This document shows positions 54,601-64,000 of a DNA stretch of 64,000 nt, piece after piece. The stretch spans positions 62,001-126,000 of the forward strand of contig AAXZ01000001.1 of assembly GCA_000169395.1 (NCBI GenBank), given 5' to 3'. This DNA is from Rhodobacteraceae bacterium HTCC2150. Lineage in GTDB: Bacteria; Pseudomonadota; Alphaproteobacteria; Rhodobacterales; Rhodobacteraceae. Below the pieces are notes generated by a model, which saw only the letters and a program-made list of their open reading frames with translations, did no database searches and was not told the DNA's origin. How positions within the stretch are numbered: the first letter of the stretch is position 1; each line of letters begins with the position of its first letter. A program made the translations under genes and the position numbers.

Positions 54601-57600
54601 GGTACCGCGCCATCAGTGCTGAACTCTGGAGCCAGCTCATAGTCAAATGTCGATGCGTTGCCCAAAGTCAGGACATTGAACATATTTGGTACGGTACGCG
54701 TGTCGTCACCCGCAAAGCCCGAAGTCCCTGTCATATCCAAATCGAATACGAACTGACCACGGCCACCGATCGCAAAGACGTTGCCAACTTCGTCCTCGGT
54801 CATACCGTTCTGCAGCGTGGCTGTATCGTCGCCAGCACCGCCAATGAACACAACCTGATTTGCGGCCGACGTGATGGTGTCATCGTCGCCATAAACTGCT
54901 TCGCGCTGATCCATAAAGATCATCTGCTGACGGCCTGTGGTCGAGTAATCTGGCGTTGCGTTGTACTGAACAGTTGTAAACGACGCGTAGTCACCTGCAA
55001 CAAACTGACGGCCCTCGCCCAGTGTCATCACGTCTTTGCCAACACCACCCGTAACGAGAACATCCCCGCCACCAATATTAATGGTATCATCGTTAGACGA
55101 AATGCTGGTCGAGAGAAGCGCGCTGTTGCGTTCCATCGTCTCGTAATAGAGCAGCGACAACGTATCAGACAGATCCAGACGCGGATCAAACAGCATCGTT
55201 GCACCGTCACCAGAGACGATCTGATGCAAACCGCTCGCCGAGGCATAGGTTGTTGCCACATCAATGTCATCGGCGCCGAGGCCACCAACCACGACATGGT
55301 TACCGACACCCAGGTTAATGATGTCATTGCCACCACGATACGCTTGGGACTCATTGTCGCCATTGAGGTCTTGCGGACGCACAGGCGTCAGTTCGGCACT
55401 CGTGGAAACACGGATCAAACGTGGGAATTCGGTTACGCCAGCTGTGGTGTAACGGCTGTCCGTCTCGGCAATCCGATGAACCTGACCTGCATCACCCATG
55501 ACAACAAGATCGCTCGATGCATCAGCAGATGCACCTGTCGAAACATTGTTGTCACCAGAGTTGATGATGTCATTGCCTTCACCTGCAATGATCTGACCAC
55601 GAGCCGATCCAACATTGATCGTATCATGACCGGCATCACCACGGTTCCAACCACGCAATTCGATACCAAGTGCAGGCGACAGATCAGCAAGCACCTTGTC
55701 GAAATCGACAGCTGGCGGGACAGACTTAGCAACCTCTACGATTACCACTTCATCTGCTTCGAACAAATCAGTCGATGTCGCAGTGTTTTCATAACCATCC
55801 GGCAGATTGTCACCCGCCGCATCGTTATAAACCATCCGCTCGATCTGAGCATAGTCGGACAGCAAGGTCATGGTCTGGACCCGACGGGTCGCAGATGAGG
55901 TATCGATTACCGATACTGTCGGTTTCCATGTCCAGCTATCCGGTAGTGTTGCCAGCACGCCTTTGTTAGTTCCGTCGAGCAGGTATGCCGAAGAATAGTT
56001 CGAGCCGTATTCATCACCAGAAACGACATCATATGCGCGCTTCTCGGTTAGGATGGATTCAAGGCTGTAGGCCGCAGGGTTTTGGCCCATGACTTCACGC
56101 AGCGTGCCGTTCTCGAATTGATCGCCGTCAGCCTTCCAGAGCTGGAACGTCGCCGTTTGGGTCAAATCGGTTTCATACCCAACCCAAATGCGGTCGTTAC
56201 CACCGCCGCCGATCCAACGAACGTCGTCGTCACCGATCATAACGGTATCATCGCCGTCCGGCTGATCTTCGAGCGATTTCATAAAGTTGAGGTCAGTTGT
56301 GCCCTCGACAAATTTGATCTCGCCCATGCTGGAAACGATGTTGACGTCATACTGGCCGATTGCGTTCGTGCCGTCAGCGTTCAGGCCACCAAAGATGGCA
56401 TCGTTACCACGACCCGAAAGCACCTGAGCATTACCGGCGCCGAACAGGATCCAATCGTCGCCACGTGGGTTGTTCTGCGGCGGAAGCGCCGCAGCAATAT
56501 CGCGCAGCTGGAACATCCGACCACCATTGTCATCACGCAGGCGCAGACGTGCCTCGTCGCCAACAATGACATGGCCAAACGCATGGGAGTCATCTGCGTT
56601 ACCCGCAAAGATGCGGTCCTGACCAGCACCACCAAAGATGATGTTAGTGCCATTGCGTGTCGCAGCATCAGCCAACATGCTCATCCCCAGACCGCTCGGA
56701 AGAGCGACACCAGAGAAGATCAAGTCGTCACCGCCTTCACCCAAGAGTTCTGTCGGAGAAGCAAGACTGTTCCATTCGGCAAGCGGGTTACCGCCACGAT
56801 ATTCAGCCTTCAGAATGCCGTCGCCATCGAGCGCAAGGTTGAGGTCCATGAACTGACCGGCATCGTCCGTACGATCAAACAGATAGACGCCACCGCGTTC
56901 CATCCAACGATCATCAAACGCTTGGCTGTTAACGTCGATGTAGCCAGGCAGCTGATAACGAACGAGGTTACCGTTGCTAACTTCTACTTCGAACAAGCGA
57001 CCTATGAAGTCACCGATCAAGACTTCGACCTGTTGACCCCAGAGCGAATGGTTATTCGGGTCGTTGATCAGTTCTGCACCGTAACCTTCGATCCAGTCGT
57101 TGCCAGCGCCACCAATCAGAATATCGAAACCAGTAGAACCGATCAGTCGGTCATCACCATCACCACCATAGGCGTGCACGTTAACCAAAGCTTTGGAGAG
57201 GTCGATACGGTCGTTACCGTCGTTACCAAAGACTTCCAGCTTATCATGCGGGTTCAACGACGGATCAGCAAGGAACTGAAGACCGTAGTTGTCGCCATTG
57301 AGAGACGGGAGGACAGAGGCAATGTCATCACCTTTACCAAGGTAAACGCGCGTTGGTGCCTCTTTGCGGATCGACTTGATTTGAACCGATTTGTCGTCAC
57401 CGTCACCAGTGTAGACAGTTACGCCACGATCAAAGCCATTGGCTTCATCCGATTTGTAGCTACCGGCAATATAGCCAGCCGCAGCTGGGTTGAACGTCGG
57501 ATCAATGAGGGTCTGATATTGAACCGAAGTGACGAGCGGCGGCAGTGATTTATCATCACCAGCGAAGTGATAGATGATCACTTCACCTTCACCGATGGAC

Positions 57601-60600
57601 ACTGTGCCCGTACCGTCTGTGTCACCACCACGGCTGACAACCATTCGGGTCGAACCCATACCACCATCAACGCGGATCGTAGTGTCAATGCCGTCGAGGT
57701 TCGAACTCAGCGCGTCATCTGGTGTCGAGCCGATAAAGATGTCGTCGTCACCACCACCAGTGAAGATGTTGATCGGCTGCAAGGCAGCTTTGACTTCGAC
57801 CTTATCGTTAGCCGCACCAAGGTAGATGGTGCTCATCTCGAAGCTGTTCAACGCAACCGAACCATCCGGACCAGCACCACCATCACGCGCAACAAAGCTG
57901 ATGCGGGTAAAGTCGATACGCTGTTGCATCGGGTCAGCCGCGATCTGTGCAGGCGTTGCGACACTTGGATCATCCGGCTGGTATGGTTTAGCCGAGAACA
58001 CATCCACCTGCGCCAACACCGCTTCGGCGCGCGCGTTGTCGTAGATCGAAATCGTGTCACGACCCGTACCGCCAATAAGAACGGCTTTGGACAGGATGCT
58101 TTCGATCGAGCCTACAACACCGGCGTAACGCGGGTTGGCACGTTCCCATTTTGCCTGAATGGCAGGAACGTTTGCAGCAAAGACTTTGAAGTCGATGTCC
58201 ACGAACCAGTTGTTCAGCGCAGTAAGGACATCTGCGATGTTCGCAGTGAAATCGATGCCGTCGATCAGAGCTTGTGAATACAAGTCTTGGGACTTGGCAT
58301 TAATCCGGTCGAGAACACTCTGGTAGCCGACGAACCAATCGCGAAGCTCTGGTTCTAGGTCAGAGACGAACTTTCCATTCAACGCAAGCTGTTCGGTCTC
58401 ATCCACTGCAAGCACGGCAGTATCAACAGTGGCCATGTCGAGATCCGCAAGCCAATCGTCGAGAGCATCAGTATCAGCTTCGACGTTGTCATAAGCCGCC
58501 TGCATCACAAGATCGGTCACAGAGAGACCGTTTGTTAAGGTGACAGCGTTGAACCAATCCTGAATAGCTTGGCTATAGTCGGTGACATTTGTGGACAGCA
58601 TTGTGATGCGGTCCTTGATTTCCGACATTGCGCCAACTTGAACCACGTCGTCTCCGCCGCCGAGCGACAGCACGAGATAGTCGATGTCCTTATCGACACC
58701 CGACAGGATAAAGTTGTTTTTCGCATCACCAAGCTGGATGCGAACCAGTTCAAGGTTGTCGAAGACGATACCCTGAGAGTTGCCGCCGAAGCCTGTCAGC
58801 CAGCCAAATATTTCGTTGTCTGGGCTATCAGTTGGGATCAGTTCACCTTCCGACGGAACATAGGACTGACCGTAGATCGCCTTGAGCGCTCGGATCTGAA
58901 TTTCGCGCGCCGTAGTGACACCAAATTCGCCATCCGCACGGCTACCGTCTGTGCTGCCATAGAGTTTGACATCGACGCTATCCGCACCTGCCGAGCCATC
59001 AAGGGTGACAAGGTTGTCAAACGCACTCAAGTCATCTTGGCGACCAATACGCACAGAGTCAGGCGAGAAGCGTTTACGTTCGCTCTGCGTCGTAGACGCA
59101 ACTGGAACCATAACGACCGTCGCAACCTGTTTGATCCGCGTATAGCCTGGAACAACAACCTGACGGACGGTTTCAGTCCCATCCGCATTCACGATCCGCT
59201 CAACACGCGTAAAGCCTGGAACAAACTCTTCTACATCTTCGTAGACAATGGTCGGAACCAGAGCAGCAGCCGCAGTTGTATCGAGGTCGATAGTTTGCGA
59301 ATCAGGATTGAACACGCGAGCAGGACCACCGATTTGGATATTGTCGTTGCCGCGGCCCGCATTGATCGTCAGACGAGTCTGAGCATTTACGCCGTAGACA
59401 TAGATCGTATCATCACCGTCGATGGAGTTGATCTGGATGTTCTCAACATTCTGGATCGAACCGAGGTCAACACCCGCGCCTTTGATTTGCTGAACACCAT
59501 CATCGTCGACGAAGACGATGAACTGATCGCCAATCTCTGTACCTTCGAGGATAAAGGTATCAAAGCCCGAACCACCATCAATGTGCAGCGGTGCGTTACG
59601 GTTATAACCGACTTTGTTCTTACCTTTGCCAGAGCCAAGGTTGGTGATGCCCAATGTCGCTTTGACAAAGAAGGTATCGTCGCCAGCGTCACCAAACAGC
59701 CAAGTCTCGCCTTTGTTACGGTAAACTTGGAAGTAATCGTTACCGCCGCCGCCGAACAGACGTGTATCGGTGGAGGTACCAGCGGTGGTTTCAACGACAG
59801 ATACCGTGCCTTCACCATCTGGGTTCGGAGCCTGACGGACTTCAATGATCGAACCAATGTTAAAGGCGTCTTTGCCACCATGGCCAAAAGTGTAGGTCAG
59901 CGCACTGGTGTTATCGAAGCTAAAGACATCAGCAGCATTCGATCCGTGGATAAAGACTTCGTCCGCACCAAAGTAGTTCAAGAACCGCTGCGATGCTTTG
60001 ACCGTCGATGCTTGAAGCTCACCGTTCTCGAGACGGTACGAAATACCGCCATCCGCAGCGACCGCAATTTGCGTCCGCGACATATCGAACAGATAGGAAT
60101 CCTGCGCCAGGTCAAGGAGCGAGAATTCACGCTGTTTTTGCCAGCTGACCGCCGTTTCAGGGATCGAATTGATGCCAACAACAATCCGGTCACGGTTCAG
60201 GAAACTGACCGAGCTATAAGCTGCAGTACGGCTGGTCGACCATTGGGACAAGTCGGACAGGACAAGGATCTTACCAGCACCCGATCCACCATCGAAGCCG
60301 AGTGCCAGACCTTCTAGCGAGACACTGGTATCCGAAGACGACGCAGACGCGATCGTTCCAACGCCATCGTAACGGACAGAACCCAAACGAATTCCTGCTA
60401 TGTCGAACGCCGTGTTGCCGTCTGCATCCTGCAAGGCGGCACTCAGGTCAGTGGTGTCTGCTGGTAGCACAGTGATTTGACCAGCAAGCGATACATTCGC
60501 AAGCTGCGCACTGAAGACGGCAATCGACAGAAGGCCCTTTTCAGGGTCAAAGCCGATGACTTCGCCAACATGGTTTGCACCGATGTAAACTTCGTCGCCT

Positions 60601-63600
60601 TGAGCCGGATCGATTTCAGCACGGTTTTTATCTGCGACGACACTGTCCGCGCCCGGACGGTGCAGAACAGCAGAGATCACAGCATCTACACGCAAATCGG
60701 TGATCGTACCTGTAACGCTCTGCGGAACAACCGCATCCGATGTCCACTTGACCGAAATACCGTTTTCGATCGCAGTAGCGTCCATGAGTGCGTCTTTGTT
60801 GATCAGCACTTCATAATAATCGCCACCCGCAGACCCTAGAACACGGCCGATTTCAACGTCAGTCGTTGCGAACCGGAGTGCAGTGCCTGCTTTGACCGCC
60901 GGAGAACCCGAAAGTTTAACCAGAACACGCTCACCAACGATCACGGCACCACTCGCGTCGATATCACTCGACAAGGTGTAACCGTCTAGAACAAGACCAC
61001 CCAACGTCGTGTTAAGTGCTGCCTCGCCTGTCAGGTTAGCCTTCAGACCTGCAAGAGTGATTTGCTGTAGCTCACCATTCCAATCAGTGACGCGACCCGA
61101 TGCAATCGTTGTTGCGCCGGACTTCAGCGTGAACTGCTGGTTTGCAAAGAACTCTTTCGGAGCCGAGCTTTGCAAGCCACTTTCACGAGAGGTCATGTAC
61201 TCCGCGAAGCTGAGACGCGTCGTATTAGTGTCTGTCTCACTGTAGGAGGTCGGAGCTGCAAGCGTCGAACCAGCTTTCGCCAGCGTCATGCCATCCATCA
61301 GGATCGGATCCTGAAGGTCTTGCCAGGTTACTTCGACAAAGACACGGAACTTGTACGGGTTCGATGCATCGCCGAGGTCCTGAATGTCCAAAACAGTCGC
61401 TTGGTCTGGCATAACCGCACGGCCATTGAAGGTCGCACCGTTGAATTCCAAACGGTCATTTACAATCGGCCGAAGCGGCTGAACGATACCCTCGTAAATC
61501 AGCGTTTCTTTTGCTGACAGTTCTGCAAGCGGATCAGCAGATAGTTTGGCAAGCACGCTCGCCTCAGACGGTGCCAAGGACGTAGCAGCGACCTTGAATT
61601 GAGACGGAGTCCCACTGTCGTATTCAGCAACAACGAGGGTCTGATCGCCGAGTACAACCGTCGAACCAACGTCAAACCCTGTCGTCGTGATTGCAGCATC
61701 AAGCGAGATTGTCGCCAATGTATAAGCGTCATCGTACGATACAGCTGTGATCGTCTGACCTGCTCCACCTGCCACGGTGCCAACAAGTGGCGAATGTGGG
61801 GTGTAGCTTAGTTCGATAGCGTAGATATCACGCAACGCGTTCGAGCCAACTTCGACAGACCAATCTGCAGTCTCGCGGTTGTCAGCTGGCCAGCCAGAAG
61901 CATTATCGACCGGTTCGAAGATCTGAGTGATCGACGACGGATCAACGACCCAATCGTTTGCACCCAGATAGTCATCCGCACGCCCAATCTTGAGTTCGGT
62001 GACACCATCAAAGACTTCGCCATCGCGGCGCAGTTCTACGGTGATCGTCTTGCCGCCGTTTGCTACGGCGGAAACGGTCACAACGATACCTTCAGCCGTT
62101 AGCACATCTCCAACGATCAAACCGCTATCGGCAGCAAACGTTAGATTTTGGGTGATTGTATCAACTTCCCACTCAAGTTCAGACAGGTTCACTTTGGTTG
62201 TGTATTGCTGCTCCACTGCCTGAATAAAGGCAGAGGTAGACGCACCGAGGTGGAAGGCTGCAACGCGATCTGCAGTGGCAACGCGCACCAGACCAGTCGT
62301 CGGTGCAGCAACGCCTTGGCCTAATGCCACAGTCAGGGTGTAACCAGACGCCATATTTCCCGATACGCTTTCGACGCGACCAAAGATCGTGTCTGAGCCG
62401 GCCATCGCAATAACTTGGGCAAAGCGCGGTGTACCCGTATCTTCGCTGTGCTCGATATAAACCGCAGCATTTGCAGAAAGAGTAGCCTCGACCGTCCGTT
62501 TGCCAGTTTCTTCGTTGGTTGTGACTGCAGAAACAGCACTCATATTAGCAATCTGATCAAAGGCCTCTGCCAAGACGACCTTCTTGCCCGTCAGGTCGAT
62601 TCCGCTCCACCCGTTGGTAGAGCTTGCCGCAATTGCTTTTACAACGCGCGATCCACCAACAGGATTTACTGCAGCCGATGCATCAAACGATGCCTGCGTT
62701 GCCGCCACATCAATACGTGCGGTAGCAACCAGTGCACCTGTTGTTTCATCCAAGACGTAAACGTTGGTGTAATCCGCATCGAGCGGCCAATTACCTTCGG
62801 CCCGAACAAGCGGGATCGTGATCGAAACATTCGCACCCGAAACTGCGATGCCAAAGTCACCATGATTGTCACCTATGTCGTCACTGAACAGAACTTTATC
62901 GTCCAGACGATAGACTGGTGCTTCACGCAGATAGAATGCATCGCCAAAGTTGTCGGCAAGGTTTGCCTCGGACCGATCGCTCTCAACGATCTCGACCATG
63001 ATGATGCGTTCGTTCGGGTCCCAACCGATGATGCGACCACTGTCTAGACCACGCTGAACTGACGCCGTCGGGAGAGACGATACGTACAGACCATCGCGTG
63101 TTGGGTCGGTGATCACAGTATTGAAAGCGGCGGGATCAATCTCGGTCGTAGAAGACTGAAGGCCCTCAGCAACCAAGTAATTGATGATCGCTTGTTCGAA
63201 GTCCGGCTGCGAAATTTGATCGATACGGATTTGCCAGCCAGACGGACCAAAGGACACGTCAAGCGAACCAGAACCGACGAACACAGATGCAAGGCTATCG
63301 CTATAAGTATTACCCGCACGTGAAAGCAGTTCAATCTGCTCGCCAGTGTTAAACGGCTGGAACGGCACCCGAACGCGGTTAAACGTAAGGTCATACGTAC
63401 CGCTGCCTGTTGGGTTACCGTACGCGTCGAGCGTTCCACCGAAGTAGCCGATATCAAACAGTGTCCGCCCGTCTTCGGAAATCAGACCGTCACCAGTGAT
63501 AAAGCCAAACTGGTTGATCAGGCTGCTGTTGAGGTCAGACCAAACGATCTGTTTGTTCAACAGTTTCAGATCGGTTGGATCAGTATTCACAACCGTACCA

Positions 63601-64000
63601 GTATGAGCGTTTGCACCCACCGCCACATACTCAGACCAGATGCGATCACCAAACCCGACCATGTTGGTGTTGGTGCCTTGGTTCAGCGTTACATGAAGTT
63701 CGCCTGCGCCTGCTTTGTAAACCTTGACATTACCAATTTCGACAGCAGTCCACGTGCCTGCATTGTCAACCATCGTGTAAACTGGCTGATCTTCAATGAA
63801 GATACCGTCAAAGCCAGCAGGCATACGAATAATCGCCGTATCAAGGTTGATCACGATACTGTCGGTGGAAACGGCAAAACCGAGGCCAGAAGAGAGGCCG
63901 AGTTCAGTCGTCGTCTCAGCGCCACTATCACCGATTGACATGTTCAACTCGGACGTATCGATCGACAGGCCCTCAACAGTCGTCAGGGCAGAAGCCGTGC
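51600..64000 (-). CDS. Giant repeat protein with RTX-like calcium motifs, N-terminus outside window
   Basis: At least 4,132 residues are visible and the frame is open to the right edge. The first half is beta-rich, with VLVxL-type modules. From the middle to the end, RTX-like motifs such as GGAGNDWIEGYG and GGDGDDRLIG recur, and the last 1,500 residues are built from alternating G-D-x-x-x-x-G-x-G and GDxGxxxF units. Two tandem modules of about 210 residues lie at 52750-53980. There is no cysteine-rich, transmembrane or catalytic region. It is probably a secreted surface or matrix protein and the likely cargo of the downstream genes. Confidence 0.85.
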   Translation of the reverse strand, partial: TASALTTVEGLSIDTSELNMSIGDSGAETTTELGLSSGLGFAVSTDSIVINLDTAIIRMPAGFDGIFIEDQPVYTMVDNAGTWTAVEIGNVKVYKAGAGELHVTLNQGTNTNMVGFGDRIWSEYVAVGANAHTGTVVNTDPTDLKLLNKQIVWSDLNSSLINQFGFITGDGLISEDGRTLFDIGYFGGTLDAYGNPTGSGTYDLTFNRVRVPFQPFNTGEQIELLSRAGNTYSDSLASVFVGSGSLDVSFGPSGWQIRIDQISQPDFEQAIINYLVAEGLQSSTTEIDPAAFNTVITDPTRDGLYVSSLPTASVQRGLDSGRIIGWDPNERIIMVEIVESDRSEANLADNFGDAFYLREAPVYRLDDKVLFSDDIGDNHGDFGIAVSGANVSITIPLVRAEGNWPLDADYTNVYVLDETTGALVATARIDVAATQASFDASAAVNPVGGSRVVKAIAASSTNGWSGIDLTGKKVVLAEAFDQIANMSAVSAVTTNEETGKRTVEATLSANAAVYIEHSEDTGTPRFAQVIAMAGSDTIFGRVESVSGNMASGYTLTVALGQGVAAPTTGLVRVATADRVAAFHLGASTSAFIQAVEQQYTTKVNLSELEWEVDTITQNLTFAADSGLIVGDVLTAEGIVVTVSAVANGGKTITVELRRDGEVFDGVTELKIGRADDYLGANDWVVDPSSITQIFEPVDNASGWPADNRETADWSVEVGSNALRDIYAIELSYTPHSPLVGTVAGGAGQTITAVSYDDAYTLATISLDAAITTTGFDVGSTVVLGDQTLVVAEYDSGTPSQFKVAATSLAPSEASVLAKLSADPLAELSAKETLIYEGIVQPLRPIVNDRLEFNGATFNGRAVMPDQATVLDIQDLGDASNPYKFRVFVEVTWQDLQDPILMDGMTLAKAGSTLAAPTSYSETDTNTTRLSFAEYMTSRESGLQSSAPKEFFANQQFTLKSGATTIASGRVTDWNGELQQITLAGLKANLTGEAALNTTLGGLVLDGYTLSSDIDASGAVIVGERVLVKLSGSPAVKAGTALRFATTDVEIGRVLGSAGGDYYEVLINKDALMDATAIENGISVKWTSDAVVPQSVTGTITDLRVDAVISAVLHRPGADSVVADKNRAEIDPAQGDEVYIGANHVGEVIGFDPEKGLLSIAVFSAQLANVSLAGQITVLPADTTDLSAALQDADGNTAFDIAGIRLGSVRYDGVGTIASASSSDTSVSLEGLALGFDGGSGAGKILVLSDLSQWSTSRTAAYSSVSFLNRDRIVVGINSIPETAVSWQKQREFSLLDLAQDSYLFDMSRTQIAVAADGGISYRLENGELQASTVKASQRFLNYFGADEVFIHGSNAADVFSFDNTSALTYTFGHGGKDAFNIGSIIEVRQAPNPDGEGTVSVVETTAGTSTDTRLFGGGGNDYFQVYRNKGETWLFGDAGDDTFFVKATLGITNLGSGKGKNKVGYNRNAPLHIDGGSGFDTFILEGTEIGDQFIVFVDDDGVQQIKGAGVDLGSIQNVENIQINSIDGDDTIYVYGVNAQTRLTINAGRGNDNIQIGGPARVFNPDSQTIDLDTTAAAALVPTIVYEDVEEFVPGFTRVERIVNADGTETVRQVVVPGYTRIKQVATVVMVPVASTTQSERKRFSPDSVRIGRQDDLSAFDNLVTLDGSAGADSVDVKLYGSTDGSRADGEFGVTTAREIQIRALKAIYGQSYVPSEGELIPTDSPDNEIFGWLTGFGGNSQGIVFDNLELVRIQLGDAKNNFILSGVDKDIDYLVLSLGGGDDVVQVGAMSEIKDRITMLSTNVTDYSQAIQDWFNAVTLTNGLSVTDLVMQAAYDNVEADTDALDDWLADLDMATVDTAVLAVDETEQLALNGKFVSDLEPELRDWFVGYQSVLDRINAKSQDLYSQALIDGIDFTANIADVLTALNNWFVDIDFKVFAANVPAIQAKWERANPRYAGVVGSIESILSKAVLIGGTGRDTISIYDNARAEAVLAQVDVFSAKPYQPDDPSVATPAQIAADPMQQRIDFTRISFVARDGGAGPDGSVALNSFEMSTIYLGAANDKVEVKAALQPINIFTGGGDDDIFIGSTPDDALSSNLDGIDTTIRVDGGMGSTRMVVSRGGDTDGTGTVSIGEGEVIIYHFAGDDKSLPPLVTSVQYQTLIDPTFNPAAAGYIAGSYKSDEANGFDRGVTVYTGDGDDKSVQIKSIRKEAPTRVYLGKGDDIASVLPSLNGDNYGLQFLADPSLNPHDKLEVFGNDGNDRIDLSKALVNVHAYGGDGDDRLIGSTGFDILIGGAGNDWIEGYGAELINDPNNHSLWGQQVEVLIGDFIGRLFEVEVSNGNLVRYQLPGYIDVNSQAFDDRWMERGGVYLFDRTDDAGQFMDLNLALDGDGILKAEYRGGNPLAEWNSLASPTELLGEGGDDLIFSGVALPSGLGMSMLADAATRNGTNIIFGGAGQDRIFAGNADDSHAFGHVIVGDEARLRLRDDNGGRMFQLRDIAAALPPQNNPRGDDWILFGAGNAQVLSGRGNDAIFGGLNADGTNAIGQYDVNIVSSMGEIKFVEGTTDLNFMKSLEDQPDGDDTVMIGDDDVRWIGGGGNDRIWVGYETDLTQTATFQLWKADGDQFENGTLREVMGQNPAAYSLESILTEKRAYDVVSGDEYGSNYSSAYLLDGTNKGVLATLPDSWTWKPTVSVIDTSSATRRVQTMTLLSDYAQIERMVYNDAAGDNLPDGYENTATSTDLFEADEVVIVEVAKSVPPAVDFDKVLADLSPALGIELRGWNRGDAGHDTINVGSARGQIIAGEGNDIINSGDNNVSTGASADASSDLVVMGDAGQVHRIAETDSRYTTAGVTEFPRLIRVSTSAELTPVRPQDLNGDNESQAYRGGNDIINLGVGNHVVVGGLGADDIDVATTYASASGLHQIVSGDGATMLFDPRLDLSDTLSLLYYETMERNSALLSTSISSNDDTINIGGGDVLVTGGVGKDVMTLGEGRQFVAGDYASFTTVQYNATPDYSTTGRQQMIFMDQREAVYGDDDTITSAANQVVFIGGAGDDTATLQNGMTEDEVGNVFAIGGRGQFVFDLDMTGTSGFAGDDTRTVPNMFNVLTLGNASTFDYELAPEFSTDGAVPVLVTVNDRVNDPINGKRYLYIANLPTDVSDWAAVDFSDTTLWKEVSATDIENVAGGNDTIHMSYGRIVALGGGGADVLTALGSDNSGNANSRDTAIFAGDSAQVVLTPDDEKLLVHLFETLVDSNGRTHFTGIPGSTGYASDRIELDSGHMLVIGGEGDDTIENGDGRAIVIGDNGRMEFAVSYDHKINTVSNAPAAVESEVYARLAGNDTVTLGEGTVQVILGGGGDDTVLTQVDANGDPIANLAQNDSYFAGDLATLVFDPTVAGFQMMSFSSDDDGVSAAGHDSFTTGDGDVRAILGYGNDSLTKGDGLAVILGDTGTITATSSPLDPSIYVPRQMLYRADALSVHDGVDTVTSGDGSHYVIMGGMGDTVKTGDGEVIALGDWGIIDFDADHTLRTVSNTPNSGMETTVTDNSGDDSFELGEGVRHVVMGGAGNDTVLAQVDENGDSVANLARNDSYFAGDHAELVFAAATAGQYLTQMRTFQSSDWADLAGDDSFTTGDGDVRTILGIGSDILVQGDGLGYVIGDLGSLDQDNAAFNLSRIESMPDAITLTSASKDSWTAGDGEHVAIMGADDDTVVLGNGPVQVLLDHSYILRDATNGKLIHAKDETTAGWGNDSLVAGSGWGFVIGGGGNDTIATGRTTNGEVAEIDGRHAILGDAGYIDANSALAGAMELTRVESYMPAIFGDDTISGGAGRDIVIGGAGSDDVHGEAGRDFVAGDYLLMDFDDAGLIREAITQRDLYFMGEGDLVTTGYDGDFVFGGTQFNTMGVAASVDVIFETFGRILFEQGRDIEKIERLVNLGVASSFLDERVKDGQVPSSGSQTKDGTNPIIGSVSTGGLTGQEDIMNQNIDSSFSDGGFTLTGTSGGASETFLSDAGSTGGADPTRASVEAVKDAVNAPTEVAAIQVVKAGHEAVVAKARAGALVESTQFVQNSVESDEDMLTLLETGAMAMSVANGYRHYGKARSVGSLEQRLREWTASGFALRGGDNGNDTHA
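52750..53980 (-). repeat. Tandem duplicated modules in the giant gene
   Basis: Two adjacent modules of about 630 bp (roughly 53351-53980 and 52750-53350) align with an offset of 627-633 bases. Both contain NDSYFAGD, DSFTTGDGDVR and VANLA/IANLA blocks in the same order. Boundaries are approximate. Confidence 0.6.

Noticed and set aside
54417-55898. Open frame of 493 codons on the plus strand
   Set aside because: It is antisense to the giant gene, has no known domain and an amino-acid composition typical of a mirror frame of GAT/GGT/ACC-rich repeats. The open frame follows from codon bias.
56082-57548. Open frame of 488 codons on the plus strand
   Set aside because: It is antisense to the giant gene, with the same repetitive origin and no ribosome-binding site or family motif.
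58569-60317. Open frame of 582 codons on the plus strand
   Set aside because: It is antisense to the giant gene; no domain could be recognised and the sense strand shows a clear protein pattern.

Overview
The window looks like a chromosomal segment of a marine alphaproteobacterium of the Roseobacter group (Rhodobacteraceae). Pointers are DUF2125, DUF2794 and DUF2064 proteins, a GAAC-N7-GAAC SOS box typical of alphaproteobacteria, a LuxI/LuxR acyl-homoserine-lactone locus, choline and choline-sulfate catabolism, and two choice-of-anchor-L/Hint proteins of a kind common in this group. No rRNA or tRNA gene was seen.

Positions 1-12.4 kb hold housekeeping and envelope genes: a partial SDR dehydrogenase, a DUF2125 exported protein, MAPEG and MFS membrane proteins, a run of four glycosyltransferases (GT4, GT25, GT4, GT25-like) probably for the LPS core, asd, a beta-carbonic anhydrase, an Hpt-like protein, a leucyl aminopeptidase overlapping an NlpC/P60 peptidase, and DUF2794. 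The 715-bp gap at 12.4-13.2 kb is not empty. It carries three tandem copies of a structured RNA of about 106 nt: a small 5' hairpin, a middle hairpin with a nearly invariant C-rich loop, and a terminator hairpin, all supported by compensatory base changes.

Positions 13.2-31.2 kb hold an imuB-type Y-family polymerase under an SOS box, a MltB-type lytic transglycosylase, RNase R, lysine-pathway genes dapE and dapD, and two paralogous choice-of-anchor-L/Hint proteins. Between the Hint proteins lie a prokaryotic ionotropic-glutamate-receptor-like channel, a YHYH protein and a small conserved protein. LOG, iron alcohol dehydrogenase, an exported esterase and a Tat-type MsrB follow.

Positions 31.2-41.1 kb form a small-molecule catabolism region. 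A five-gene minus-strand operon (aldehyde dehydrogenase, LLM flavin oxidoreductase, DUF1185, alpha/beta hydrolase, TPP enzyme) has a divergent LysR regulator, a layout that suggests degradation of an N-methylated pyridine such as homarine. Next to it lie choline dehydrogenase and choline-sulfatase. A quorum-sensing block follows at 41.2-43.8 kb: an HTH-less autoinducer-binding protein, two LuxR regulators and LuxI.

Positions 44.5-64.0 kb hold the most unusual locus, a minus-strand operon running from a giant repeat protein (more than 4,130 residues, N-terminus outside the window) to a DUF3467 protein, a GAF-TM-HlyD fusion, a PqqD-like/M50/HlyD fusion, a shortened SecA-like ATPase and a small HlyD-like adaptor. 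I propose that these genes form a dedicated machine for exporting the giant protein. A frameshifted GFA-family pseudogene sits between this operon and the quorum-sensing genes.
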